Position numbers and translations under genes: made by a program | Source: Homalodisca vitripennis | Taxonomy: Eukaryota > Arthropoda > Insecta > Hemiptera > Cicadellidae | Reading direction: 5' to 3' | DNA: 64,000 nt | Assembly (NCBI RefSeq): GCF_021130785.1 | Contig: NC_060213.1 | Span: forward strand, 70,323,501 to 70,387,500 | Notes under the pieces: model-generated | Databases searched by the model: none | Told to the model about the DNA's origin: nothing | Seen by the model: the letters and a program-made list of their open reading frames with translations, nothing else | In this document: piece after piece, positions 36,201 through 47,982 of the stretch | Position numbering within the stretch: the first letter of the stretch is position 1 | Layout: every line of letters starts with the position of its first letter

Positions 36201-39200
36201 AACATTTATTCTTATATCACTGAAGATTTGGAATTGTAATGCAACGTTTTTAAATTCACGAAATAGCAAAAGTTTTGTTTGTGTTCTTAAATGTATTTAT
36301 TTCACTATTATAAAGGTATTTTTTAAGTCACACAAATAAACTTCTTGTTTATATAGGAACATATATGAAAAGAATAGTTAGTGAAATATTTCAAAATGTA
36401 TCTTTAAAATAAATTAATTTAGTTACATCAACATCTAATTTATTATTTCTGTTATTTTGTGACACATATATTGCTTCAGAAAAGGATGTTATGATCATCA
36501 GTACGCGATAATAAGGCTTGTGGACATGAACCAGCCTTGGGCGGTATTCAACATTGCTGATAAATGGAGTAAGTAGCAAGCAGCTTCTAAAAATATAGTA
36601 ACATAGTAGTTTTGGTATACTTTTTAGTACATTAAGAGATACCTTATAAATAAAAATGAATTGCAAAATGTTTATGTTAAGCGCATACAAGGTATAGTAA
36701 TTTGGCCATTTATGTTTGGAAAATATTTATTGATTTATCTTTTTATTTATTAGAAAAGTCACCTGGAATATTTTTGATTTAAGAAAATATTTTAGTACTT
36801 ATGTTTTATTATTAAAATTTAACTTGCATTAAACATCCGTTTAAACCATAAACTAAAGTTAAACAAATGAGGTAACACATCTAATTAGATTTAATTTTTA
36901 TAAAGTATTAAGTATACAGTGGTTGATCTCTAAATTTTACTCCAGATTGCGCCAGTGATAAAATTAAAACATCTAATGCATTCTAAAGATATTACACTAC
37001 TACTACTATTACTACTAAACACTGTTATACAACCAACCTTAATAAACAAAGCTGTGAATATTTACATATAATGTAATCTAAATTGGTGACCTTAATTAGC
37101 ATTGTGATATGGAATTTTAACAATGGCTAATGGAAAAACAGAAGAATGAACAATAACACGCCTTTAGGATCCATACTTTCCCAGACTACGGTAAACAAGC
37201 TACAGGAATTCTATCACTCAAAACCTTACAAACGATTATCTTGGAATGTTGCATGAACTTTATAAGAATTTCCTCCTTAAACTGGAAATAGATAGGAATA
37301 AGGTAGAATTTCTCCCTAGGTCGTAATAGACTTTTCAGTATTACGAATTTACCTCGGGACTACAAGCCAATTCAACTGCGGCACAGAAAAGATTTTAGAC
37401 CTGAAGTAGATTACATGAGCCGGAAGTAGACATTTTTTTACCGACGTGATTTCTGAGATCTACATAAGTATATAGTTTTTTTATTGGGGCACCACAAGTC
37501 AATCCAAATGGTTGGAAGTAGGCTATTTTAAGCTAAGTAGGTTTCTTAGTCCTAGGTATGTATATTTGTTTTCATCAGGACAACAAGGCAAATTCTACCG
37601 TGATGCTGGAATCATCTTACACCTGAAATATATTACAAGGCCTAGAAATAAACTCTTTTTGATCGAAGAAAATTTCCACGACCTGTGTATTGGTAATTTC
37701 TGGATCAAGTTAACAAAGGATACTTAGCCGTTCCTTTGGAAATATAATTAATTTGAACCCCAAATATCCCTACATGTGCAAAACACGATATAAGAGTAAG
37801 ACTAGACTCTGATAGTCTTAGCTATGAACACTTAAATAATATTTACCTTAAATATGCCTATGTACGTTTGAAAAGTGTCATAGGCCTCCATCATATTACA
37901 TCATATGTGTTTTTACTAAGTAGTATAAGGAATTCGAATGTGATAATTGAGTGAGAAACAACCGCTGGCAACAGCTGGTTCCCTACTATATGTCTATAAA
38001 CTAAGTAAGTATTTATTACAAATCTTCTATGAGTGATAAAACCTTCCATGTCTATCTTAGAGTACTGGGTATAACCACCTTAACCATAATTATCTGCTAC
38101 TGTAATGATTGGTAGGGAACGTATTGCACTTAATGGCATTTAACTTTGGAGTAATAATGAGTTACAAAATTCAATATATTTCATAATGACAGAGACGTTC
38201 CTGACGTGATTTTCATTATAATACATATAATTACAGGATGAGCAAAGTACGTATAACCCTAATAGTCTAGAGCCTAATAGAGGATTTTAAATGGCTCCAG
38301 AATCTTCCAACGGATAGACTGTAGCAAGGGCTAGAAAATCTAAAACTCGAATATTATTGACATATTCTACAAGCGTGAAGTTAAAAAAAATATCCTCACC
38401 AAATAATATTGGGGGTTTCAGAACTCAGGAGAATATATATAAATGTATATCTAATATTTTAGTTTTCGCTTAGGGTCCATGTATTGAAATTTATGGTCTT
38501 GAATTTGCCTGTGCCAATAAAGAGTTTATAGTCTCATTTAGTTTCCAACGAAGCAGTCATGCAAATGTAATTAGATTGCTTGTCTGTTGATACACCATTT
38601 TTAGATGCCAAGATTACTAATTGTTGAAATACCTAAGGAGGATATGCTAACTCAGAATACAAGTTTACCTGTAATAACTTTGTTAAGGTACACGTTTCCC
38701 CATTTAATAGAAGTACTGTTATGGGTTACAACCAAAAGCTTAATGAATTGGAAATTCGATGCTACAGACTTCAGGCATTCTGGAGAGACAACTCTAGAAA
38801 TATCTCTGATTTTATAATGTGGACTTAACGCATTACAAATTTTTAATCTTACATCATTCATTGTTCCAGCTGGCGTTTATACTATCGTGGCTATCTTGGA
38901 CACAGATGATCATGAAAGCTTTATAATCCTATACGTATGTGGTGTGAAAACAGTTGATCTGTAATTTTAAATATCGACAGTTAATGCTTTAAATTATAAA
39001 TATAAGTAAAATATATGTAATTAATATCAGAGTGGAAGTCAAACTATCCACTTTGAACAAAAGTATGACTTGAAAAGCTACTTTTATTTTATGGTATTGA
39101 AAACCGAGATTCGGCTTTATAGATTTATTGTGGTTGAATATAAACAACCACGGTTGTATGAATAAAACACTAGTAACCAATTTTCTACTCAGAAACTTGA

Positions 39201-39249
39201 ATTCGTAAAGTAGTATATTCTGCAAGATACGTCTAGCCATTCGTTTCTT

Positions 39250-39283
<34 letters not shown>

Positions 39284-39928
39284 GAAATATAGAAGCTTTA
39301 TTGGCGATAGATGGACAATAGTGTTTAAATTGGTTATACTCATAAAATTATTCACAAACTTACTTTTCCAGATAACTGATTTAATCTTTATTTTGAGATC
39401 TTATATATATATATATATATATATTGGCGAAAATTTGTAATAATGAAAATTTATTTGCCAAATAAGAGTCCCTTTAAAACTTTCAAATGAAACTAGAGTT
39501 TGGGTTTGCGGACGAATATACATCAGAGCTATATAGTAATATAAAGACAAATATTAACAGAAAATGTACATTTTTAGTTTTAAAGCATTCATACTGCATG
39601 AACATACTCCATAAAGTATGAACATACTGGTTAAACTATGGAGTTCATATTTTTATAATAATTAAGCAATTATTGAAAGTTGAATCTAATGTACTTACTA
39701 ATAACACTGTCTGCTTTAGCCGAAGGGGAGCCCATTGTATTCATTATTACCAGAGACAAAAGAGGGATGTGCAGAAGAAATGAAAAGAGGGTTGACGCTG
39801 TCCTCAAAGCCAACAATATCCGCAGGTGCAATCTTAACGTGATTGATAGGAATAAATGCCCTGTCAAGTTTAGTACTATGTTCGCTATAGAAACATGTTG
39901 CAATACAAACCTTGATAATGTAAAATAA
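30222..39928 (+). CDS. Lipocalin B, seven exons, one defective donor
   Basis: Paralogue of lipocalin A. Exons: 30222-30237, 32415-32509, 34726-34789, 35914-36019, 36480-36568, 38870-38953 and 39720-39928. The 16-nt first exon (ATG, then GTATGT donor) joins in phase to give a clean signal peptide, MLIILGLLTLILVRS. Visible motifs are CPEVCP at residues 25-30, GTW (GxW) at 40-42, sequons at N49, N85 and N92, and TDDHESFIILY at 135-145. The last exon encodes VFIITRD and a tail 17 residues longer than that of lipocalin A. The donor after exon 6 is abnormal: ACAG is followed by TTGATC rather than GTGAGT. Reading through adds VDL and a stop, giving a 154-residue truncated barrel; joining at the homologous position would give 220 residues. 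Exon lengths and phases otherwise match lipocalin A. It is probably extracellular; the ligand is unknown. Confidence 0.75.
33790..34630 (+). repeat. Degenerate ~17-bp minisatellite
   Basis: About 840 bp in intron 2 of lipocalin B consists of roughly 50 diverged units of 15-20 bp. The consensus is CTxTGGxAGxTCxxGGx. Examples are CCTTTGGTAGTTCCCGAC, CTCTGGCAGTTCTTGGTG and TTTGGGAGCTCATGGTT, consecutive at 34271-34323. The block is clearly richer in G+C than its flanks. The period is not a multiple of three, so it is not coding. Confidence 0.8.
39251..39280. repeat. A30 homopolymer
   Basis: Thirty consecutive A residues in the last intron of lipocalin B. It could mark the 3' end of an old plus-strand retro-insertion, but I recognise no element in front of it. 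Confidence 0.9.
39402..39424. repeat. (TA)n microsatellite
   Basis: About 11 TA units in the last intron of lipocalin B. Confidence 0.9.
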
Positions 39929-39929
39929 A
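39924..39929 (+). terminator. Poly(A) signal candidate of lipocalin B
   Basis: AATAAA overlaps the TAA stop codon. If used, the 3' UTR would be only about 20-30 nt. Confidence 0.35.
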
Positions 39930-40283
39930 CAAATACGATACTTATTCTTCCCTAACAGCTTGGGAAATGGAACTGGAACTGGAAACAACTATACAATAGG
40001 CTTTGTTGCTCATTATTAGCTGAGCGTCAGCGAAGTCTCTAACTTGAGTAGGTGGAAATATGTCTTTCTCTCTATACATTGGTTTGCCAGGCCACACGAA
40101 GTCTAGAGAGCAAACTGAACTATAAACTTGACATATTTATTTAGAAAGCTTCGTTTCTACAAAAGAACATCAAGTTCGCGTATGGAATCATAGCATTCGG
40201 CTGGGCGATAGCAAAAACTTATAAATGGTAATATATAAGTTTATATATATATATAAGTTTATAAGTTATATATATATAACTTA

Positions 40284-40339
40284 TTGCACTAATTTATAAG
40301 TTTATATATATATATATATAAACTTATAAATTAGTGCAA
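40284..40339. repeat. Perfect 56-bp palindrome
   Basis: TTGCACTAATTTATAAGTTT followed by an AT core is complemented base for base to the right end AAACTTATAAATTAGTGCAA, with no loop. Less perfect AT palindromes precede it from 40230. It can extrude as a cruciform. Confidence 0.95.
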
Positions 40340-40544
40340 CAGTGATTCTATGAAAAATTGCACAATGAGTATATTTGTAAAAAACTGATAAAAATCTTGT
40401 GGCATCGTAACGCTACAAACAAAATGAAAAGAGCTAAACATTTGAAATGTTTCCTGCAACCACAACAAGGTCAGTTACGCGACACGTGGTATGGCATTCC
40501 ACTTTGTCTAGTTATACGGGATGGTATTATAGTTTTTTTTTATT

Positions 40545-40552
<8 letters not shown>

Positions 40553-40598
<46 letters not shown>
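40553..40598. repeat. (AT)n microsatellite
   Basis: Twenty-three AT units directly after an ACACACAC stretch. Confidence 0.95.
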
Positions 40599-40601
<3 letters not shown>

Positions 40602-40887
40602 ATTAATATCTGATGTATATTAGACGCTGGGACGCCCATTTAGATTTGGCATATTACCTACCTAACCTTAAATAAAATGTTATAGATTCAAATCAAATCT
40701 AATATCATTTTTATCTGTCAATTACAAAAATTATGTTAAATTTATCAAGACCGGTTATACTAACAACTTACTATAACGCAAAGAATGAATCTCGTGGATT
40801 ATCCAATAACGAGAGCATCTAACTCTACAAGCCTAACACAGCCTTCTTGGGAAGGATTTATTCAATACGAATATTGACCTTACTCCT

Positions 40888-41095
40888 AGTGCAGCGTATA
40901 AAATCTGACACTGATTTATTGACACTGATCGTTCTCAATCTTGAAGAAGATATTGAAAACGAACTCTTTGCATCGTTTTGACATCAGAGACACTCAGGCT
41001 ACAACGGAAGTTTGTCCGTTCAGCTAGCAGCCATCAACTGAAATCTGTATGAAGAGTTATTGTTCTATAGAGGAGGTATTCTCTGAAAGAATTTG
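40888..41095 (+). repeat. ~320-bp repeat family, single copy
   Basis: GCAGCGTATAAAATCTGACA, then GAAGATATTGAAAACGAACTC, CATCGTTTTGACATCAGAGACA and GAGGTATTC, follow the same order as in the 28.4-kb array. It is diverged and lacks a clean second half. Confidence 0.6.
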
Positions 41096-41099
41096 GCAA

Positions 41100-42475
41100 T
41101 ATATATTCAATTATATAGTAAACCAGGCTGTGTGGGTCTAGTTTGATTTAGCGTGTTTTTCTACAATTTTGCTGATGTGTGGAATATAGTAGTTGATTTT
41201 TATCAGTTACATTAAAACACCTTCTAAATCTCATCGAAATAAATTGTCTTTGTTATGCTCAAGATTATTACGAGGAGTAGACCAATACAGTTTCCTAATT
41301 TCTCAGACAATAACTGGATTACATTTACTTAGTCATAATACAAGATTGTGTTTAATTTTTTTGCTATTCCGACAAGTAAAGCGCATAAAATAAAGAAAGA
41401 CCAGTGATTGCAAGAGGGTGTTTGTACAGTATGGCTAGACCCTGCCCTGATTCATCTCACTCTAAGGATTATTGAAATATGGTCTATGCCAGGGTACATA
41501 ACTGGCAACTCAAAAAGCTCAAAAGGAATATATTCTTCTATATAAATTACCACCATGCCATCCCCTGCCGGTGGGGGATTGTGCAGATGCGTATTACGCT
41601 CAGTTCTCAACAAAGTCAAGAGGTATTAAAAGATTAGTTAAATGTACTTTTTTTAAATAATATTATTTTTTATTTCATCCTCTTAAATGACGGTACCCCA
41701 TAATAACCCGAAGTAGTGCTTGGATCAGGAAATGTTTCAGATATACTGGAAACAATACATAATGTGTAAGGGAAATCTATACATAACAAGTGTTTAATAA
41801 AACGCATTTTCAAGCATACAAACTTAGTTAACTTTTTTATATAAATGTAAATGAATGTTTGCACGAATTTTCTCTTTACGAGTAACATTGTGAAGTATAC
41901 CTCAAACAGGTTTTTAGATTATTTATCGAATTGAAAGCAATGAATTACTTTAACTATATAAATTTAATTTATAAATTTAGTTTTGCTAAATAAAGAATTG
42001 TTATTGATATTATTCATACTTTTTAAACATATAAATTAAATTAAAAATGCCTTATGTAAAGAAAAAGATTGCAGATATTACATAACATAATTGAGAGCCA
42101 AATTAAATGAACAACAAATAGTATTGTATACGGTATGAAACTTTACAGTAAATTAACGTTATTGTGTATTGTCAGTTGTATAAAAAATTTTCAACTAATA
42201 TTTTTATACGGTTTAAGTACATTGTGATCAATTCATACCTGTTATTGCCAGAAAAAGTACCTACAGCACGTTACGATTCCAAAATAACGTTTTAGTTGAT
42301 AATTTAGAGAGGAATTTAGCTATTGGAAAAATAATTGTATTTTAATTTAACATAAAAAACCAAAATATTCTTGGATTTGGAAAAGATAACAGTGACCGAT
42401 CGATACTTAAAACTGACTTTGTGTAACAGATTACATTCGCTTACAAGAAAATGAAGACAAAGGACAAAATTATGA
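41100..42475. other. Spacer without recognised gene
   Basis: AT-rich DNA. No supported exon, and in particular no MBF2-like second exon on the minus strand, which would be needed for the first exon at 48 kb. Confidence 0.45.
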
Positions 42476-42479
42476 AACA

Positions 42480-42600
42480 TCTCAGATGACTGGTCGCTAA
42501 GTTGGTTATTTATTACAAAGCACATTAATTAAGCATGTTTTCTCTTGCTGTCTCATTATTTTTCTTCATAATCCACATCCATTCTTGTTATAATAATATA
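42480..42600 (+). repeat. Dispersed repeat shared with 23.7 kb
   Basis: Second copy of the 23700-23830 repeat, recognised by GTCGCTAAGT, CTGTCTCATTATTTTTCTTC and CATTCTTGTTATAATAAT. Confidence 0.6.
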
Positions 42601-42717
42601 CAAAGGATCATTCCATTCACTATTTCGGTATATTTGAGCAAATTTAGGATTTTGAAATCAGAAATACACAATGTTATCTTTTCGTTTTATTACTATCTTA
42701 ATTTAAAAATTTAGTCA

Positions 42718-43640
42718 GCGTCTGAAAACTGCCACTGTCACAGACTGGAGTCCTTGAATCTGGAGTGAACATCCGTCTTAAGAGATCCAAAAAGGTCGGC
42801 AATGAAGAAGCTCAAAATGAACTCTTTATATTGCTTCGACATCAAAGACAACTAGGAACAAAATTTAATCTACTTGAAGAGGTGACCCGATCGTCCTATC
42901 AAGTGCACAAATGAGTGTACTATGAAGTTAAATAAATAAATAAATATCTTTATTCTCCTCATGAAGTCGTACTTTACACAACATATTTAACATTTTTAAA
43001 TCTCAAAACAATGGAATAGTAAAATTATACATATTCTAAGATCCAGGCTGACCCCAAAAGGAAAATAATAGGGCCTCTAAGGCTACTAATTAGCCCATCT
43101 AGGGGTTCCATCATAATAATTATAACTATAAAAAATTAAATGAGTTCAGGAGCATTAGTTTATAATTAATAACTCTACTGTGATATAACAAACATAAAAT
43201 AAAAACAAAAGATGTGCTTTTATGCCAAACCTTATACATTTCAATGTACTAATCTACAAACTGAACTAATTAAACAGCTTAAAAACGAAATTAAATATTG
43301 TACCTTTTGTATTTACTAAAATAGAACTAATTAAAATAATCAAGTACAACATACAAAAAACAAAATACATTCTGTTCATAACAAAATGCCTGGCTCTGTT
43401 CATATCAAAAGTTATAGACACGATCCAAAATTACGGCGAAACGATTGAATTTTCTACACATGGCTATGATGTGAAGGGTTAGTTGAAGGTTAATGTTGAG
43501 TTTAGCTCTATTTCTCTTTCCAATTATTACAGCATCTATGATCTGACGCTGTTACAAAGTTGACTCCTGGAATCTGGGTCATCGCTCGTCTACAGAGATT
43601 CAAAAATTGGCAAAGAAGAAGCGCAGTCTGTAATTTTGTA
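42718..43640 (+). repeat. Two tandem ~340-bp repeat units, interrupted
   Basis: The first unit begins AGCGTCTGAAAACTGCCACT near 42718, the second AGCATCTATGATCTGACGCT near 43530. After removing the 478-bp insertion at 42931-43408 the spacing is about 337 bp. The order of conserved blocks (GAGATCCAAAAA, GAAGAAGCTCAAAATGAACTC, ACATCA.AGACAACT, GAATTTTCTACAC) is the same as at 28.4 kb. Confidence 0.7.
42931..43408 (-). mobile_element. Truncated retrotransposon 3' end
   Basis: It is flanked by a 6-bp target duplication, AAGTTA at 42925-42930 and 43409-43414, and it interrupts a repeat unit that is otherwise continuous. On the minus strand it ends with AATAAAGATATTTATT and a (TTTA)n tail, which is typical of a 5'-truncated non-LTR retrotransposon or SINE. 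No reverse-transcriptase motif lies in the retained part. Confidence 0.6.
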
Positions 43641-43765
43641 TGTTTGTCTGCCATTAGCCTGTCTGCCTGCTCGCTTATCTGTCTGTCCATCTGCCTAACT
43701 GTCTGTCTTTCTGTTAATCATATTGCTTGTCTATATGTTTGTCTTTCTGTATGTTCGTCTGCCTA
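43640..43765 (+). repeat. Degenerate (TGTC)n tract
   Basis: Alternating TGTC/TGCC/TGTT tetranucleotides such as CTGTCTGTCCATCTGCC, attached to the end of a repeat unit. It is a decayed microsatellite. A short related tract lies at 6119-6147. Confidence 0.8.
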
Positions 43766-43849
43766 TACCTTCTCTAAGACAGAATGTATGTTACTAGTGA
43801 ATTTACAGTAAGAGTCCATTAATATACATTCCCAAGTAGAGAATCAAGG

Positions 43850-44640
43850 CACTACTTAAGGTATATGTCAAGTACTTATCGCCGTGATAGTCAGCCATTT
43901 TTATAGTAAAATTTACCTCTTATATTACACGCTTTGTAGTCATATTGTTAGTAATCGCTTGCATTTTATAAAATATGTAATACAGTAGTGTCAAAGATTA
44001 ATTAATTTCATTTGAAAGAATATTAAATTTATGATAAATATTTGTTTTTTCGATAAGATAGAAACGAATATCACTGGGAACAATAACCTACTCGAGTATA
44101 TTGCAAGCAAAAGATCTAAAGACCGTAAAAAATAATACCTTTTTACGGTGTTTAAAATTAATGTTTTTCCTTACCTTATAGTTAGTGCAAGAATTGTAAG
44201 TTTACATTTTTGTATGCTCCGCTCATGTACACCTCGCTCATTTCAAGCGCTTTCGTACATTTTCATTTATGTCTGTTCTCCAGAAGCTACCTGACCGTTG
44301 GATGACATTCTTCGCCTTCAATTAGATGATTATATAAGCAGGTCAATTCACATATTTCTATACAGACGTAAAATACCGCTCCGGCTTGCAAAACATAATA
44401 AGCCGCAGCCCACGTGGGTCCCTTTCCTTTCCTCTTTCTTCATTCTCCTATAACTCCTTGAGTAGTACAAGAGAAAAAATAATAGTGTAGAGTAACTGGA
44501 AGGGACAGTCTAAAGTGTACAGATACTTACTTCTATTATTTCCAAATCGTCTTCTACGTACCTTTTATTTTCGTATGGATGACTATTGTTTCAATCCTAT
44601 TTCAAAATTAAATTGTATCTATCGTTTATTATGTCGTTAT
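43850..44640. other. Spacer without recognised feature
   Basis: A mildly GC-richer patch at 44210-44460 has no coding or tRNA-like character that I can support. Confidence 0.4.
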
Positions 44641-44703
44641 CAGTGATTGATCTGAAAATTAAAGTGAAAAATAAGGTATTGTCCTATATTTTAATGTTAA
44701 GGG

Positions 44704-45543
44704 GATTCCCTACTGAAAAGTAACCTATTTTGACAAAAAAATGGAAATTAACCTTTATATTTATTTTAGTTCTATGGCTTATAAGAAAGCATAACATTTA
44801 ATATAGTATAACTTTTCATCACTGTGGAAAAAATATTTGAAGAGTGCCAGACCATACTCCAGCCATCCTTTTTTTAGCGATAATATAGGAAACATAGCCT
44901 TTTCTCATTTTTGTTAGTAGTTTATTAGCCTTACATATGTCTTCAATATAAATACACCATTCACCGACTAAAAGTACCAGTATGGTAAGTTACTTTCATC
45001 TATAGCTACTAAATAGCTTGGGTAAACTTCAAACGCTGATTCCCGCAGATTTAAAATTTTTATATTTTTCACACAAAAGTTCTTTAGAGCTATAGCAGTG
45101 AAAATTTTACTACATATTATTTATAATGTTGTTAAAATTTTTGTACATGGATATTACTATATGTTAAACATAGGTTCAAATAAAAAATAAATAAAAATAC
45201 TATTTATAAAATAATGTTTTAAAATGTTTTTGTAAAGCCATAAATTTAAAAATATTTGAGAAATAAACTTGAGCATGCACAAAAACTCAGTACTTGTCAT
45301 GTTCTTAAAACTGAGATAGATAATAAACAATAATATTGGTTCATTAGTTACAAAGTTGTAAGATATTAAAAATCCCACGTCTTTTTCTAAAACACAACTC
45401 AAAAACTCCAAAAGGAGGTAAATATATATATTTTTTAATATAACAGTGGCAATCATTATTCTAGGATTAAAGGAACCCAAATATATACATATCATAATCA
45501 TTAAACATGTTTTAAAGAAAATCACTAGTTTCAGTAGGGAATC
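44704..45543. mobile_element. 840-bp TIR element with long direct flanks
   Basis: The ends are exact inverted repeats, GATTCCCTACTGAAA (44704-44718) and TTTCAGTAGGGAATC (45529-45543). The interior is AT-rich with one 122-codon hydrophobic minus-strand frame that I do not consider a gene. Immediately outside, 44649-44703 and 45544-45595 form a diverged direct repeat of about 53 bp, each with GATCYGAAAA and ATTGTCCTATATTTTAAYGTT. That is far too long for an ordinary target-site duplication. Confidence 0.65.
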
Positions 45544-45770
45544 GATCCGAAAAATTAAGTGAAAAATTAAATATTGTCCTATATTTTAACGTTGAGTATT
45601 GCTATTTATACTTCTTTATTGACCTACACGATTTAAAAAAGTTATTTTGTCACACTAATAGTGTTCTGCATTTTAGCATAGTTTGTATTTATTACTCTGT
45701 AATAACCGATGTAGAATAAAGCAATTAGTTCGTTATTGTTCACTCCATTGAGAGGGAAAACAGAGTAGTA

Positions 45771-45803
45771 ACATATGGTGTTCACAATAACAATTATTGT
45801 TGA
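45771..45803 (+). promoter_or_regulatory. Conserved upstream module of the MBF2-like genes
   Basis: ACATATGGTG followed by TTCACAATAACA and TTATTGTTG. Versions of this block occur upstream of all four first exons (48200-48231, 53490-53518 and 61238-61268 on the minus strand), 64-75 bp above the TATA box. It combines an E-box (CATATG) with inverted ACAAT/ATTGT boxes of the type bound by Sox proteins; that assignment is an inference. Confidence 0.55.
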
Positions 45804-45855
45804 AGAAGCATTCCTAAGTTTTGTTTATTAACTCTGCAACATTGTGAATATGTTG

Positions 45856-45863
45856 TATATAAG
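45856..45863 (+). promoter_or_regulatory. TATA box
   Basis: TATATAAG lies 44 bp before the ATG at 45900, with an initiator-like TCAG at 45881-45884 in the expected 25-bp spacing. The equivalent TATATAAGG is present at the sister genes. Confidence 0.7.
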
Positions 45864-45899
45864 CTATGCGACTCCTAACCTCAGGACGTAGGTAGCACA

Positions 45900-46009
45900 A
45901 TGAAGACCTTCGCACTTTGGTTGTTAGTTGTGGTTGAGTTGGTGCCATTTATACTTGCCGTCCCTGGCAACCCTTCTTATGTCTACGGCAGATACAAGCC
46001 AACCACTAG
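45900..46009 (+). CDS. MBF2-like secreted protein, orphan first exon
   Basis: A 110-nt first coding exon with an intact ATG, a GTAAGT donor and a TATA promoter. It encodes a signal peptide (MKTFALWLLVVVELVPFILA) followed by VPGNPSYVYGRYKPTT and ends in phase 2. The length, phase and VPGNPSYV motif match the minus-strand copies at 48, 53 and 61 kb. No second exon is seen on the plus strand up to the end of the window. The start of its intron resembles that of the 48-kb copy (ATAATCTTAAAAT versus ATTATCTTAAAAT), so the exon was copied together with its flanks as an inverted duplicate. It could be a gene fragment, or it could splice to something I cannot recognise. Confidence 0.65.
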
Positions 46010-47982
46010 GTAAGTATTTCGATAATCTTAAAATGTATACGAACTAAAGTTGAATGACCTGTTTAATTAAAGATATAAAAGGATATTTATTTCCGAAATG
46101 TATATTTAAATTAGACGAGACTTATCGTCTGTTAAAGGAATGCCGATTATTGAAATCAGGATAAAATTCATGCACTACGGAACCATTTTAATTATCTTAA
46201 CGTATTAAATTATTTTTCAATTTAAGGGTTTATGTAAGTTTTACGAATTGAGAGGAATATTTAGTGAATATATGTTAAACTGATAAAATGTAGTTAATAA
46301 TCTTTGATTGCTATACATTTAAAATTGTTATAAAAATTCCAACTATATTCATCTTTATGCACAATAATAAAGGTTCTGCATAGCTATATATTTAAAAGGA
46401 TCACCATTGCCTAAGCAGTGATCCCAAAACTGAAATGAGAAATTTTAATTTATTTCGGTCACCCTGACTTATAAAATTTTGTAGAACTCAATAGAACTCA
46501 AATTTCGTAGAATACGTTTGGAATAATTAAAGTAAACTATGAAAAGGTCATTTATATATCTAAATTCTACTATTTTCTAGAAATGTTATTGATTAATAAT
46601 AGCAAGCTGTCTTACGGGTTATGAGATTAATGTTTCCTAATTTTAACATTGAAAAATGTGTACTTTCTTTAATAAAAAGATATATATCAATAAAATGTTA
46701 ATAATTCTATAAAAAAACTTTGTTAACATTTATTACAGGTATATTTTACACGGCTTCTACTCCTTACAATAGTTCATTAAGAACTTCATGTAAAATAGTC
46801 TAAAATATTTATTTATTAAATTTAATAAAAATTTAAATGGTTGTCAATTTTTACAATTGTTTTAAGTATCAACTCATTAATAAATTTGTTTCTTATAAAT
46901 TAATTTAAAACAAAACTAATCAATTTCCTACAAGCCAATTGCTGTATCGAATGTCGCTTTCAGTTTTTTCCGTAATCAGTTTATTGTGACCCAGTGTATC
47001 ACAAACGCCAGATGGTTGTCTAGATGTCGCAAATGTCTTGGGATAATGCTCAAAGCTTCGTTTGTAATAAATGTAATGAGATTGTATAATCAGCTTACTG
47101 TAGAGAGAGATTGAGGAATATCGTGCGTAGTCATAAGTGTGTCGGTTTGTCTTTCATTGGATATCAATAATATTAGGTGAAAAGTTCTTCAATATAGAAA
47201 GTTCATAATTTTGAAATAATTGTTTACAATACGATGATAGAATTCTTATTGTTATCGAGTACGCAGTCTGGGAATGAACGGCTCGTTAGAGGTAGTTTGT
47301 GTCCATGCTCCTGCTTTTCCTTAAAGTACACTAAAAATGCCACTCATAGTATTAATGAAGCCAACCGGATTCGGGTGCCTCATGTGCCAACATCAAAAGT
47401 TTGTTCAGTAAGGTAGGCCTAATACGAGTTTAAACAGTGTTTCTAATGCTTCTAATGCGATTGTTTAAATCGCCACTTGTCCAATATGTAATGAAAATCA
47501 GATAGTAATTCTGATTTCGTACTACACTACACAGCGGATCGAGCTCTGTATATTTGATATTTTCTAAAATATAAGTTTAAACAAACGTTTCTTCCTCATT
47601 GTCGAACTTTTGCTGAAATGTCAATAGCTGATTACTGTCAGTTACATTTGGATTATGTTCAGTGGCTATTATCATAATTTAAAAAAAATCTAAAACATTT
47701 CCGAAACCTTCCGATTTTACGATTTATGGAAACCTTTCCTAGAATTCAATGGATAATAAACAAAAATAATAGCTAAATTGATGCACTCGTTCACGTGATT
47801 AGCGATTAGCAACCAAGATTTTTATATAATTGCTTTGTAAATATTTAAATATGGGATAACAAATACCTTATTTCGGAATGGATATAATCTATTAAGTAAT
47901 GAGTGTTGCTGCAGAAGATTGAAAAGTTTGCACGAGATTAGATGTTATCAGAATTTATATATTTTAAGATAATCCACCTTAC
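46010..47982. other. Space between two facing first exons
   Basis: Both neighbouring first exons point into this 2-kb segment. I looked on both strands for the second-exon motifs (FDYG, HFNTCH, VTTTDGG) and found none. It is AT-rich with no clear repeats. Confidence 0.5.

Noticed and set aside
43560..43811. 83-codon Cys/Leu-rich frame
   Set aside because: Produced by the (TGTC)n tract and the repeat unit before it.
45157..45525. 122-codon minus-strand reading frame
   Set aside because: Very AT-rich, hydrophobic by composition, lies within the TIR element and has no known motif.
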